Shown here: piece after piece, positions 21,275 through 30,433 of the stretch
Position numbering within the stretch: position 1 is the first letter of the stretch
Layout: each line of letters opens with the position of its first letter
IMG/VR virus record: IMGVR_UViG_3300043464_000092
Coordinates: 1 to 34,820 of that record
DNA: 34,820 nt
Direction: 5' to 3' (one strand)
Source: a virus
The notes under the pieces: generated by a model
What the model saw: the letters and a program-made list of their open reading frames with translations, nothing else
What the model was told of the DNA's origin: nothing
Database searches by the model: none
Program-made: the position numbers and the translations under genes

Positions 21275-22839
21275 TGGCTAGTCCGGTACGCAGGCGGCTA
21301 GTCCAGCGCACGACGGCAAACGTTGCGTCGTTGCCTGCCCCGGTGGGCGGTTGGAACGCTCGGGACGCACTGGCAAACATGGCACCGACCGACGCCGTGT
21401 ACTTGGAAAATATGTTTCCAAGCGTCAGCAACGTCAATTTGCGAGGCGGATTTGCCAAGCATAAGACAGGATTGCCGGGCACCGTTGATACGTTGATGAC
21501 GTACAACGCTGGCAGCACCATCAAGTTGTTCGCCATATCCACGGGTAACATCTACGACGTCACTTCGGCAGGTACGGCAGGATCGGCACTAGTTGCCAGC
21601 CTGTCTAACTCCGCATGGGAATACACTAACGTCACCACGGGCGGTGGCAGTTATCTTTACGCGGCAAACGGCGTGGACAAGCCGCTGCTGTACAACGGCA
21701 CGACATGGACGCCGATTGATGCCGCATCTACGCCCGCCATTACGGGCGTAACCACCACCGATTTAGAAAGCCCCACGCTGTTTAAAAACAGGGTGTGGTT
21801 TATTCAAAAAAACACGCTTAAAGCGTGGTATTTGCCGGTGGCGTCTGTGGGCGGCGCGGCCAACGTCCTTGACCTGTCCAGCGTCATGCATTTGGGCGGC
21901 AAACTTACGGCGATGGCGACGTGGACGATTGACGCGGGCTATGGCGTAGACGACAACCTTGTGCTGATAAGCGACAAGGGCGAGGTGGCCGTATATCGCG
22001 GCACCGATCCCACCAGCGCGTCTACATGGTCGTTGATCGGCGTGTGGATCATCGGCCAGCCAATTAGCCGCAGGTGCGTAACCAAATACGGCGGCGATTT
22101 GCTTATTCTGACGCTCGACGGGCTTATCCCGTTTGCTTCTGCGCTGCAATCCTCGCGCCTTGACCCCAACATTGCGCTGTCGGACAAGATACAGGGCGCG
22201 TTTGCTGCAGCGGCACGCACCTACAAGGACACATTTGGCTGGGCGTTGCTTTACAACCCGTTAAACAACGCCCTAATCGTCAATGTTCCGGTCAGCACTG
22301 GGCAGCAACAGTTTGTGATGAACAACATCACAAAGGCGTGGTGCAACTTTACGGGTTGGAACGCAAGTTCGTGGGCGCTAGTAGGCAGCGAACCGTATTT
22401 TGGCGGCAATACCTACGTTGCAAGGGCGTGGACAACGGGTGACAGCGGCTACATGGACGACGGAGAGCCGATTCCAACCAAGGCTCTGCAGGCGTTCAAC
22501 TACTTTGAAACGCGAGGCGTCATTAAGTATTTTACCCGCGCACGACCCAGCATCTTTAGCAACGGCCAGCCACAGATTGTCATTGGCATTAACACAGACT
22601 TTCAGACGGTTGACCAGACGGGTGCGCTGTCGTTCTCGCCCACCACTGCAGGGCTATGGGGTATTGGGTTATGGGACGTTGCGCTTTGGGGTTCGGATGT
22701 CGTCATCACGAACAACCAATCTGGCGTGACGGGTTTAGGTTATTCGGGAGCCATTTCGTTCACTAGCAGCAGCAAAAATCTGCAGATTCAGTGGGCCTCA
22801 ACTGACGTGGTGTATCAGATCGGATGGGCTGGAATATAG
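21274..22839 (+). CDS. P22 gp10-like tail hub / DNA-stabilisation protein
   Basis: The 521-residue protein begins with a basic arm (MASPVRRRLVQRT) and LPAPVGGWNARDALANMAP, the usual start of phage tail-hub beta-propeller proteins. It has repeated beta blades such as TLMTYNAGSTIKLFAIS, YLYAANGVDKPLLYNGTTW, LTAMATWTIDAGYGVDDNLV and FVMNNITKAWCNFTGW. P22 gp10 closes the neck and carries the tail needle and spikes. It follows the adaptor gene directly, as in P22-like neck modules. Its last 16 bases overlap the GNAT gene. Confidence 0.8.
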   Translation: MASPVRRRLVQRTTANVASLPAPVGGWNARDALANMAPTDAVYLENMFPSVSNVNLRGGFAKHKTGLPGTVDTLMTYNAGSTIKLFAISTGNIYDVTSAGTAGSALVASLSNSAWEYTNVTTGGGSYLYAANGVDKPLLYNGTTWTPIDAASTPAITGVTTTDLESPTLFKNRVWFIQKNTLKAWYLPVASVGGAANVLDLSSVMHLGGKLTAMATWTIDAGYGVDDNLVLISDKGEVAVYRGTDPTSASTWSLIGVWIIGQPISRRCVTKYGGDLLILTLDGLIPFASALQSSRLDPNIALSDKIQGAFAAAARTYKDTFGWALLYNPLNNALIVNVPVSTGQQQFVMNNITKAWCNFTGWNASSWALVGSEPYFGGNTYVARAWTTGDSGYMDDGEPIPTKALQAFNYFETRGVIKYFTRARPSIFSNGQPQIVIGINTDFQTVDQTGALSFSPTTAGLWGIGLWDVALWGSDVVITNNQSGVTGLGYSGAISFTSSSKNLQIQWASTDVVYQIGWAGI

Positions 22840-23267
22840 TTAACGGCCCCCGGGTGGGCCTATGGGTAACCGAGCAGACGCAGGGCGGGTTTGACCCGCA
22901 GCGGTCGGTTGCCATTGGGTTAGAGCGTGACGGCGAATTGGTCGCTGGGACGGTTTACGAGAATTGGAACGGGGTTAGCGTGATGTGCCACATTGTTTGG
23001 CAGCACGTTACCCCCGCGTATTTAGCGGCGGTGTACGACTATCCCTACAACGTCGCAAAAGTTGATAAGATTATAGGGCCAATCAACAGCAACCATACCC
23101 GGGCGCTAGCATTGGTCAGCAAGATGGGGTTTTCGGAGGAAGCGCGGATTAAAGGTGCCGCGCATGACTCTGGGGACATTGTTTTGATGACACAGACACC
23201 TGACAAGTGTCGATATTTGGAGCCTCGGTATGGGCAAAAGATCACCAGCGCCACCGCCAACGCCTGA
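22824..23267 (+). CDS. GNAT-type acetyltransferase-like protein
   Basis: The 147-residue protein shows strands SVAIGLERDGELVAGTVYE and VSVMCHIVWQH, a helix AYLAAVYDYPYNVAK, a strand DKIIGPINSNHTRAL and the usual GNAT end ALVSKMGFSEEARIKGAAHD. The acetyl-CoA loop is less clear than in classic members, so activity is not assured. Phages often carry such proteins among tail genes, with unknown targets. It overlaps the gp10-like gene by 16 bases and the Gln-rich gene by 38, so it is part of the tail operon. Confidence 0.72.
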   Translation: MGWNIVNGPRVGLWVTEQTQGGFDPQRSVAIGLERDGELVAGTVYENWNGVSVMCHIVWQHVTPAYLAAVYDYPYNVAKVDKIIGPINSNHTRALALVSKMGFSEEARIKGAAHDSGDIVLMTQTPDKCRYLEPRYGQKITSATANA

Positions 23268-26200
23268 TTACGCCGCAATAGCGCGTCAGCAAGGGCAAGA
23301 AAACGTAGAGGCCGCACGCCAGTCGGCTTATATGTCCAATCCCAACGTCTACACGCCAACGGCGAGTCAGACGGTATCGTGGGAAAAAACGCCGCAATTT
23401 AACCAAAGCGCCTACGACAAGGCGATGGATGAATTTCGGTCGCAATCAACAAGAGGCGTGGAGGGGCTTGCAGAACCCGACCGCGCAGCGTTTACCTCCT
23501 ATATTGAACAACCAACCGTCCGTCAGGAATTGGTTGGCGAATCCAAAAACATTTTTGACATTCAGCAGCAAGCCGAAAAAGCGATGGCATCGCTCGGCCA
23601 GCGCGAAATTGGTGACCTTTCCCAATATCTCAACCAAGACTTTATAGCCTCGCTGTCGCCGATCCTTACGGGATATGGCGATTACGGCACCACTACCGCC
23701 GCTCCTAACCTTGCCGCCTACGGGCAAGCGGGCGGCGTTGCGGCCGGAGCGGGTGGCGCAATTGAGGGCGCTCCATCGGCCGCTGGCTATGCGCCTACAC
23801 GGTCGTTTGCTGGCCCCGCCCTGCAGGGCGAATTTGGCACTACGGGTGCTGCAGGGTCAAACGTACAGGCTTTTGGCACGCCCGATTATTACGGCGTCGG
23901 CCAAGGCAGCGCATACGGCAATCTAGGCGGTTTTGGGCAGGTTTCGGGCGCTCCCAATATCACCGGCATGGGTCAGGCCGGAACCGGCGGTATGGCCGCT
24001 GGCGCGGGTTTGCCGGGGCAGGTTGATTTCGGCCAGTTTGGCGGCGCACGGGCCAATGTGACGCCCTTTGGAGCAACTGGCGGCCCGCAGGCTGGGATGT
24101 TTGGCATGGCAGCGGGTGGCCCGCAGGCCGCAAACCTCGGCCAACTGAACCTCGGCGGCGTTGGTGGCGTTACGGGCGCTCCCGGTGCCGGTCAGTTCGG
24201 TATGGCGGGCGGTGGCCCTGCCGCAGGCTTGTACGGCTTTGCAGCAGGTGGCCCGGGCGCAATGCAGTTTGGCGGGTTTGACGCCAGCCGCGTCGGTGAA
24301 CTTGGCGCAGCGCCGTCTTACGATCAGTTTGGCCGCGCCATTGGCGGCCCTGCCGCGCCAACGTTGCAGGAAAACATCAACCTTTCAGGCGTGGGCGACG
24401 TTGCCCGCAACGTGCAAGAAGGCCGATTTGGCTACGCACGCGGAGAACTGGCAACGCCAGAACTGCAGCGGCAGTTAGCCACGCAAGGACTGGCCGCGAT
24501 GCCGGTCAACGCTGGGATGACGGCGCAAAACGCCATCATGTCGCGCATTGAGCCGCAATTGCAGCGTGAGCGTGCGCAGTTGGAGCAGCGCCTTGTCAAC
24601 CAAGGTTTACGCCCGGGCGGTGAAGCCTACAACGCTGAAATGGAGTTGCAGGGACAGCGCGAAAACGACCTGCGCACACAAGCAGCATTGCAGGGCATCA
24701 GCCTTGACGCGCAGATGCGCCAGCAGGGGCTTGCCGAGCAGCAAACGCTGGCCGATTTTGCCAACCAAGCCGCCCAATCTCAATTTGGCATGGGTGCGCA
24801 GGGCCTTGGCCTCTACAACGAAGCCCTTGCGCAAAACTTCCAACAGAGCCTTGCCGCGCAATCAGCGCAAAACATGGCGCAGCAGCAAGCGTTCCAGCAG
24901 CGGATGCAGGCCGGTGAGTTTGGCCGTGAGGCGCAGATCGCATCGTTCGGCATGGGCCAACAAGCGCAGCAGGCGACAAACCAAGCGCAACAACAGAACT
25001 TTGAGCGTGCGCTAGCCGCCCAACAAGCCCAAAACGCCGCCCAACAGCAGGGCTTTGGGCAGCAGATGGCGCAGCAACAGTTTGGCCGTGAAGCACAGAT
25101 GGCGTCCTTCCAGACGGGACAAGCCGCGCAGGATGCGATCAACCGCGCTATTTCCCAAAACTTTGCACAAGGTCAGGCAGCGCAACAGGCCGTTAATCAG
25201 GCCGTGGGTCAGAACTTCCAGCAGGGATTGGCTGCACAGCAGGCCGCTAACGCTGCTCAAGCGCAGCAGTTTGGTCAAGCAGTTACAGGCGGTGAGTTTG
25301 ACCGTAACGCTTTGCTTGCACAGTTTGGAATGGGTCAGCAAGCCTCTCAAGCGCAGAATCAGGCCATTGCGCAAAACTTTGCACAGGCGCAGGCCGCTGC
25401 GCAGATGCAGAATCAGGCAAACCAGCAGGCTTTTGGACAACAGGTAACGGCGCAGGAACTTGCCAACCAAGCGATTGCGCAGAACCAAAGCGCTGCCGCA
25501 CAACAGGCACAGGTCAACGCCGCACTACAGGCGCAAGGATTTGGTCAGCAGCAGCAAGTAGCCCAAGCGGCTAATCAAGCACTGGCGCAGAACCAGCAAA
25601 CCGCCTTGCAACAACAGCAAGCGGCAAACCAAGCCCAACAGCAACAGTTTGCGCAGAGCATGGGCGCAGGCGAATTTGCAAATCAGGCGTTGGCACAGAA
25701 CCAAGCCGCTGCACAACAACGGTTTCAAGCGCAGATGGCTGCGCAAAACCAGCAGTTTGGTCAACAGGTCACGGCGCAGCAGATGCAGAACCAAGCCCTT
25801 GCGCAAAATCAAGCGCAGGCTTTGGCGGCGTATCAGGCCAACCTTGCCCGCCAGCAACAAGGGTTCCAACAGGCTGGCGCACAAGCCGAATTTGGCAACC
25901 AAGCGGGGATGCAGGCATATCAGCAATTGCTTGCGCAACAGGCCGCCGCAAACTCTGCACAACAGCAGCGGTTTGGTCAGGGCATGGACATCCAAGGGCT
26001 GTACAACGCTTCAATCCTGCAGAACCAGCAGGCTGCGCTGACGCAGCAAGCCGCAGCCAACGCCGCACAACAGCAACGGTACAACCAACTGGCCGGTGCT
26101 GCAGGGTTCCAAAACCAAGCCGTACAGCAACAGTTGGCGCAACAGATGGCGCTGCGCAACCAGCCGCTTAACGAGATCAGCGCGTTGTTGTCAGGCTCAC

Positions 26201-26601
26201 AGGTGCAAATGCCGCAGTTCCAAGGCTACACCGGCTCAACCGTTGCCCCAACTCCGTACCTGCAGGCCATGCAGGCGCAGGACGCTGCCGCAATGCAACG
26301 TTACGGTATTGCCGCAAATCAAGCCGCCAGCAACGCCAGCGGTTTGTATGGTTTGATGGGCGCAGGATTAGGCGCAGCGGGCATGGCGGGTGGATTTGGC
26401 GCGTTGTTCACATCAGATCGCCGCCTCAAGTCCAACATAGAGCGTATCGGTACTCACCCGCTCGGCATCGGCGTGTACGAGTACGACATTGGCGGCGAAC
26501 GCCAACGCGGCGTAATGGCCGACGAAGTGGAGACGGTGCTGCCGGTGGCCGTATTGACGCGGCCTGACGGTTACAAGATGGTCAATTACGGACTTCTGTG
26601 A
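23230..26601 (+). CDS. Giant Gln/Ala/Gly-rich virion protein with C-terminal S74 chaperone-like domain
   Basis: The 1,123-residue protein has four parts: a Pro-rich N-terminus with charged helices (1-150); a Gly/Ala/Pro repeat zone with AAGGP and FG units (about 155-385); a very long Gln/Ala helical repeat zone (about 440-1000); and a C-terminal Gly-rich hydrophobic stretch followed by SDRRLKSNIERIG (S1062, K1067), GVMADEVETVLP and MVNYGLL. The last is a short S74-type domain, which in tail spikes folds trimers and cuts itself off at Ser. Only about 62 residues remain of a domain usually longer. It lies between tail and ejection genes. Function is unknown; a tail or ejected structural fibre is likely. 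Confidence 0.8.
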   Translation: MGKRSPAPPPTPDYAAIARQQGQENVEAARQSAYMSNPNVYTPTASQTVSWEKTPQFNQSAYDKAMDEFRSQSTRGVEGLAEPDRAAFTSYIEQPTVRQELVGESKNIFDIQQQAEKAMASLGQREIGDLSQYLNQDFIASLSPILTGYGDYGTTTAAPNLAAYGQAGGVAAGAGGAIEGAPSAAGYAPTRSFAGPALQGEFGTTGAAGSNVQAFGTPDYYGVGQGSAYGNLGGFGQVSGAPNITGMGQAGTGGMAAGAGLPGQVDFGQFGGARANVTPFGATGGPQAGMFGMAAGGPQAANLGQLNLGGVGGVTGAPGAGQFGMAGGGPAAGLYGFAAGGPGAMQFGGFDASRVGELGAAPSYDQFGRAIGGPAAPTLQENINLSGVGDVARNVQEGRFGYARGELATPELQRQLATQGLAAMPVNAGMTAQNAIMSRIEPQLQRERAQLEQRLVNQGLRPGGEAYNAEMELQGQRENDLRTQAALQGISLDAQMRQQGLAEQQTLADFANQAAQSQFGMGAQGLGLYNEALAQNFQQSLAAQSAQNMAQQQAFQQRMQAGEFGREAQIASFGMGQQAQQATNQAQQQNFERALAAQQAQNAAQQQGFGQQMAQQQFGREAQMASFQTGQAAQDAINRAISQNFAQGQAAQQAVNQAVGQNFQQGLAAQQAANAAQAQQFGQAVTGGEFDRNALLAQFGMGQQASQAQNQAIAQNFAQAQAAAQMQNQANQQAFGQQVTAQELANQAIAQNQSAAAQQAQVNAALQAQGFGQQQQVAQAANQALAQNQQTALQQQQAANQAQQQQFAQSMGAGEFANQALAQNQAAAQQRFQAQMAAQNQQFGQQVTAQQMQNQALAQNQAQALAAYQANLARQQQGFQQAGAQAEFGNQAGMQAYQQLLAQQAAANSAQQQRFGQGMDIQGLYNASILQNQQAALTQQAAANAAQQQRYNQLAGAAGFQNQAVQQQLAQQMALRNQPLNEISALLSGSQVQMPQFQGYTGSTVAPTPYLQAMQAQDAAAMQRYGIAANQAASNASGLYGLMGAGLGAAGMAGGFGALFTSDRRLKSNIERIGTHPLGIGVYEYDIGGERQRGVMADEVETVLPVAVLTRPDGYKMVNYGLL
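24840..26160 (+). repeat. Gln/Ala-rich degenerate tandem repeats
   Basis: About 440 codons repeat a roughly 20-35-residue theme of the form QNFAQ.QAAQQ..NQA..Q.FGQQ, with alternating AAQQ, NQA and FGQ units. In a 50-residue sample from its start, 17 residues are Gln, about one third. CAA and CAG are both used freely. The repeats have drifted at the DNA level, so they are not a recent copy array. Confidence 0.8.
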
Positions 26602-26608
26602 GGACACT

Positions 26609-27016
26609 ATGAACGGACGACGCCCCATGATGATGATGCAGCCCGACCGTCGCCCACAGGAGTTAGCGCGGATGCTGGCAATGCAGGAACGCAACAGCAG
26701 CCTTAACAGCCCGTTTCCGCAACAAGCGATGCGTTCGTCGTCAGCGTATGCAGGCGCAACGCCTAACACGGCTCCCGGTATGCCGCCGCAAGCAATGAAC
26801 TTTAACGGCCCTCCCGGCCCGCAGCAGTACCAAGGGCCGATTAGCAACCCCGCCATGAGCATGACGGCTCCGCGTCAGCAGAGTGGCCCCGAAATAGCCC
26901 CGCAGATCGGCGGTATGCGTCGTCCGTCAGGCGCAGGAGCGCGTGGTTACCCATCCTCCCCCGGCATGACTACGCCGCAGGGAGGAACCTACCGAGGGGA
27001 CTTTGATGGAAACTGA
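26609..27016 (+). CDS. Disordered Pro/Gln/Met-rich protein, 135 aa
   Basis: The product begins MNGRRPMMMMQPDRRPQELA with one helix, then becomes rich in Pro, Gly, Ser and Gln (NTAPGMPPQAMNFNGPPGPQ; GGMRRPSGAGARGYPSSPGM) and lacks any folded-domain signature. GAGGAC precedes the ATG. It overlaps the next gene by 11 bases. Between the Gln-rich fibre-type gene and two ejection-type genes, it may be a flexible linker or ejected protein; this is inferred only from place. Confidence 0.65.
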   Translation: MNGRRPMMMMQPDRRPQELARMLAMQERNSSLNSPFPQQAMRSSSAYAGATPNTAPGMPPQAMNFNGPPGPQQYQGPISNPAMSMTAPRQQSGPEIAPQIGGMRRPSGAGARGYPSSPGMTTPQGGTYRGDFDGN

Positions 27017-28310
27017 AAACAAACGAGGCGGGTTAAAAACCTACCAAGCGTTTACGCCCCCATCACCTTACGAGCAGGAACGCCGTAAGGCAGAGCAAAT
27101 GCGCCGTTACGCCGAACTGCTGCAAGAACAGGCGGCGGCAGAGGACGAGCCGTTCACTTACCAAGGGTTTCGTGCGATGCCCTCGCCCGCTGCTGCCCTC
27201 GGTAAACTGCTAAAAGCGTACGGCTCTAAAAAGGCTGGCGAAAAGGCTGAAGAAGCCGAACAAAAAGCCCGTGAGGCTGATTTGCAAGGCTTTGAGACGC
27301 TGCGCCGCGAACTTGGCCCGCAACAGCAAATTATGGAGCCAGATATGTTTGCTGACCCAATGCAAATGGACAGCAAATACACGCTTCCGCAGATGCAGAC
27401 GGTTATGCCAACCTATGAACAGCGGCAAGACCGACTGACGCAAGCAATGGCGACTGGATCGCCAATGGCGCAACGTTACGCCCAACTGATGCTAGGCCGT
27501 GAGCCGCAAGTTGGCATTGAAGCCATCATGGAAGCGTCACCAGAAAGCCGTAGGCGTTATCAAGAAACACGCGATCCGTTTGCACTTGAAAAGCCGTTAA
27601 AAGCGCCAGAGAAAACTAACGATATGCAGAACTATGAGTTCTATGTATCGCAAGAAACAAAGGCTGGTCGCACACCAAAATCGTTTGAGCAGTTTCAAGC
27701 GGCCAAACGCTCATCAACTAACATTACCAATGTGTTGCCAAGTGAAAAAACGACAGCCGCATATACAACGGCGTTGAGTGGAAAATTAGCAGATCAAGAT
27801 GCGGCTGATCTTGCATTAGGTGAGCAATCATTACCACAGATTGACGCGTCGTTCCGTGTTCGTGATTTGTTAAAGCAAAATCCCATTACGGGAACTGGCG
27901 CAAATGCTCGGCTTGCGTTTGAGCGGGCATTGGCTACCGCAGGTTTTTCAAAAGGTCAAAAAGCCTCTGTTACGGAAAATTTGGCGGCTGAACTTGGCAA
28001 AGTCACATTGGCTGCGATTCCAACAAGCGGCCTCGGTTCAGGTCAAGGATTTACTGGTGAAGACCGAAAATTTTTGGAGAAAGCCGCTGCTGGTACGTTG
28101 GAGTTAACAAATGCCAACCTTCAATACCTTGCGGAACTAAACGAAAAGGTCGCAAGAGCAAACATTCAGCGCAGCAATAGAACGCGATCAAGATTGCGAA
28201 AAATTCCAGAATTTTCTGGGTTGGGCGATAGATTTTCCGACATTGTTGCGCCATCTGCGTATGGCAGTCAGTTGCCTCCGGGCGCGGTTCTTGACTCGTC
28301 GCCACGGTAA
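27006..28310 (+). CDS. Probable ejection/internal virion protein, 434 aa
   Basis: The first 130 residues are charged helices (YEQERRKAEQMRRYAELLQE; KKAGEKAEEAEQKAREADLQ). From about residue 270 a conserved-looking block follows: IDASFRVRDLLKQNPITGTG, ARLAFERALATAGF, LAAELGKVTLAAI and GFTGEDRKFLEKAAAGTLEL. I recall this block in podovirus proteins predicted to enter the cell with DNA. No signal or membrane span is present. ATG at 27006 follows GAGGGG; an in-frame TTG one codon earlier is less likely. It probably acts with the next gene's product. Confidence 0.72.
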   Translation: METENKRGGLKTYQAFTPPSPYEQERRKAEQMRRYAELLQEQAAAEDEPFTYQGFRAMPSPAAALGKLLKAYGSKKAGEKAEEAEQKAREADLQGFETLRRELGPQQQIMEPDMFADPMQMDSKYTLPQMQTVMPTYEQRQDRLTQAMATGSPMAQRYAQLMLGREPQVGIEAIMEASPESRRRYQETRDPFALEKPLKAPEKTNDMQNYEFYVSQETKAGRTPKSFEQFQAAKRSSTNITNVLPSEKTTAAYTTALSGKLADQDAADLALGEQSLPQIDASFRVRDLLKQNPITGTGANARLAFERALATAGFSKGQKASVTENLAAELGKVTLAAIPTSGLGSGQGFTGEDRKFLEKAAAGTLELTNANLQYLAELNEKVARANIQRSNRTRSRLRKIPEFSGLGDRFSDIVAPSAYGSQLPPGAVLDSSPR

Positions 28311-28321
28311 GCGAGGACGTT

Positions 28322-30421
28322 ATGGCATACAAAGAAGGACAGACCGCAACAAACAAACAAACCGGCGAAAAGTTTGTTTTCCGAGGCGGCAAGTGGGAGT
28401 CATTATCGCCACCGCCTGCCGCAGCGCGTGAACGAGGGGCAAACTTACCGTCGTTTGTTCAAGGCGCAATGACGTTTGGGCAAGGCGCAACGTTTAATAT
28501 GCTTGACGAGTTGGCGGGCGCTGCTGCGCTTGGGCAACTTGGGCAATCCTATGCTATGGGCGGCACCGATGTTGCGCCAACTCGCGCCGATTACACCGCT
28601 CCGCGTGACATGATTCGTGGTGGTACAGAACGCTTTGCAGAAACTAACCCAAACCTTGCCCTTGGCCTAGAAATAACTGGTGGCTTGGCTACGCTGCCAA
28701 TTAGCATGGGTAGTTCTGTTGCGCCTATTGGCGCAAACATTGCTGCCCGTAGCGGGCGATACATTGCCCCCGTTGCAGCGCAGAGCGCCGTTAGCGCGGC
28801 AGGCGCAAGCGAAGCAACAGACCCAACACAATTTGCCATGGATATTCTCTATGGCACGGGCGTTGGTACTGCTACGGGCGGTGCAACGGGACTTGGCATT
28901 AAGGGTGGTGGTTCGTTAATCCGTCGCGTAACACCGAGCATGAAACGCAACTTTGAATTGCAGCCCGCTCGGGAGCGTCTTGCCCAACTGTTGCAGCGCG
29001 ATGCGTACTCTCGTATGCCGCCTGACACACTTGCCAAGCAAGATCGCATTGCCGAGATTCAGCGTCAGTTGAAAACGTTGCGCGGCCCAACACAATTAAA
29101 AGCGCAGTTGCAAGAAGAACTGACCGCGCTGACAAGCGGCGTTGAGGCTGACCCAACGAAGGTTGCTGCCGCTCGGTTGCAGCGCCCCCGTGGCGGCGGC
29201 CTTGGCCCAGAGGCTCCCATTGCCGCAACTGGCTCTGCAACGCGCAGCGAATTAGCGTTGTTGCGTAATCAACCCGGCTCTACCGAAGGGATGATCGAGC
29301 GCGGCACCAAGCCTTTAATAAACAAACGCGGTGATCGGCTTATTGAGGCGTCAGATCAGTTACTTGATGCGGAAGGAATTCCTTTCCGCGCAACGGTTCG
29401 CCAATACACAGAACAAGCCAAAGCCAAATCAGCGCCGTATTACAACCAACTGCAAGATTTGGATTTTTCGGTAGACGTTAAACTTGCCGAGATATTGAAT
29501 CGCGCTCGTAAAGCGTACAACGAAGCAGAAGAACTGGCGTTAGTTTCGGGGATGCCAGAAAAACTTAACCTTAACGAGTTGCGCCCCGGTGATCGTGTGC
29601 CGTTTGGCGTATTAGACACGTTAAAACGTGCGCTTTACGACATTGAGGAAAGCGCAAAGGGTGAGTTTGGTAAAGCAACCGAAAAAAGCCGTGCATACAC
29701 AGGTTTGCGCCGTGAATTGACGGAAAAACTTGACCAAATTTCACCAAAAGACGATCAAGGTCGCAGCATTTATCAACTTGCCCGTGAAAACTTTAGCAGC
29801 GAGACGCAAATTGCTGAAGGCATGAAGCGTGGCCGCGATGTAATGACGGAAGACATTGAAGAATTGTCTGAAATTATTGATGACATGGAACCCGCGCAGT
29901 TGCGGGCATTTCGTCTTGGTGCTGCACAAGCATTAAGGGATCAATCGGGAACGCCAGCAGGCCAAGCCAAACTAATGAACTTGCAGAAATCTCCTGCAAT
30001 GCAAAAGCGGTTAAAATTGGTGTTTGGCAACAACTTTCGTAAGTTTCAAGCCACGGTGTTGCGTGAGACAGAACTGCAAAAGACTGCCCGAGCGGGTGAA
30101 GGGTCGCAAACCTTCCGTTTAGGAGCGGGCGAGCAAGATCAAAATGCGCTTGCCAAAGCGTTGCAAGTGGCGCAACTCGCGCAAGGCGACGTTTTAAGCG
30201 GCGCTGCTGCTGTTGTAGCCAAAGACAAAGGCAAGAAACTAGACGAAAGGCAGCGTCAACAGTTAGCAGAATTGCTGTTGTTAAAAGGCAAGCCTGCACA
30301 AGACGAATTGCGCAATGTGCGCTTGTATTTAGAGCAACGCGCAGCAGCGCAAAAACGCGCACAAGAAGCATCAGGACGCATTGGCGCATTCGGCGCTGGA
30401 TACGGCGCAGGCCAAGAATAG
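28322..30421 (+). CDS. Probable large ejection/internal virion protein, 699 aa
   Basis: A short SH3-like N-terminal part (MAYKEGQTATNKQTGEKFVF) leads into a Gly/Ala-rich, weakly hydrophobic zone at about 45-205 (for example GLEITGGLATLPISMGSSVA and GVGTATGGATGLGIKGGGSL), then long charged helices to the C-terminus (for example RARKAYNEAEELALVSG). A membrane-active glycine-rich part followed by a helical rod is what is seen in ejected proteins that line the DNA channel. Lysozyme or transglycosylase motifs are not apparent. It sits between the other ejection-type gene and the tail fibre gene. Confidence 0.72.
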   Translation: MAYKEGQTATNKQTGEKFVFRGGKWESLSPPPAAARERGANLPSFVQGAMTFGQGATFNMLDELAGAAALGQLGQSYAMGGTDVAPTRADYTAPRDMIRGGTERFAETNPNLALGLEITGGLATLPISMGSSVAPIGANIAARSGRYIAPVAAQSAVSAAGASEATDPTQFAMDILYGTGVGTATGGATGLGIKGGGSLIRRVTPSMKRNFELQPARERLAQLLQRDAYSRMPPDTLAKQDRIAEIQRQLKTLRGPTQLKAQLQEELTALTSGVEADPTKVAAARLQRPRGGGLGPEAPIAATGSATRSELALLRNQPGSTEGMIERGTKPLINKRGDRLIEASDQLLDAEGIPFRATVRQYTEQAKAKSAPYYNQLQDLDFSVDVKLAEILNRARKAYNEAEELALVSGMPEKLNLNELRPGDRVPFGVLDTLKRALYDIEESAKGEFGKATEKSRAYTGLRRELTEKLDQISPKDDQGRSIYQLARENFSSETQIAEGMKRGRDVMTEDIEELSEIIDDMEPAQLRAFRLGAAQALRDQSGTPAGQAKLMNLQKSPAMQKRLKLVFGNNFRKFQATVLRETELQKTARAGEGSQTFRLGAGEQDQNALAKALQVAQLAQGDVLSGAAAVVAKDKGKKLDERQRQQLAELLLLKGKPAQDELRNVRLYLEQRAAAQKRAQEASGRIGAFGAGYGAGQE

Positions 30422-30433
30422 GAGTAAGCACAG

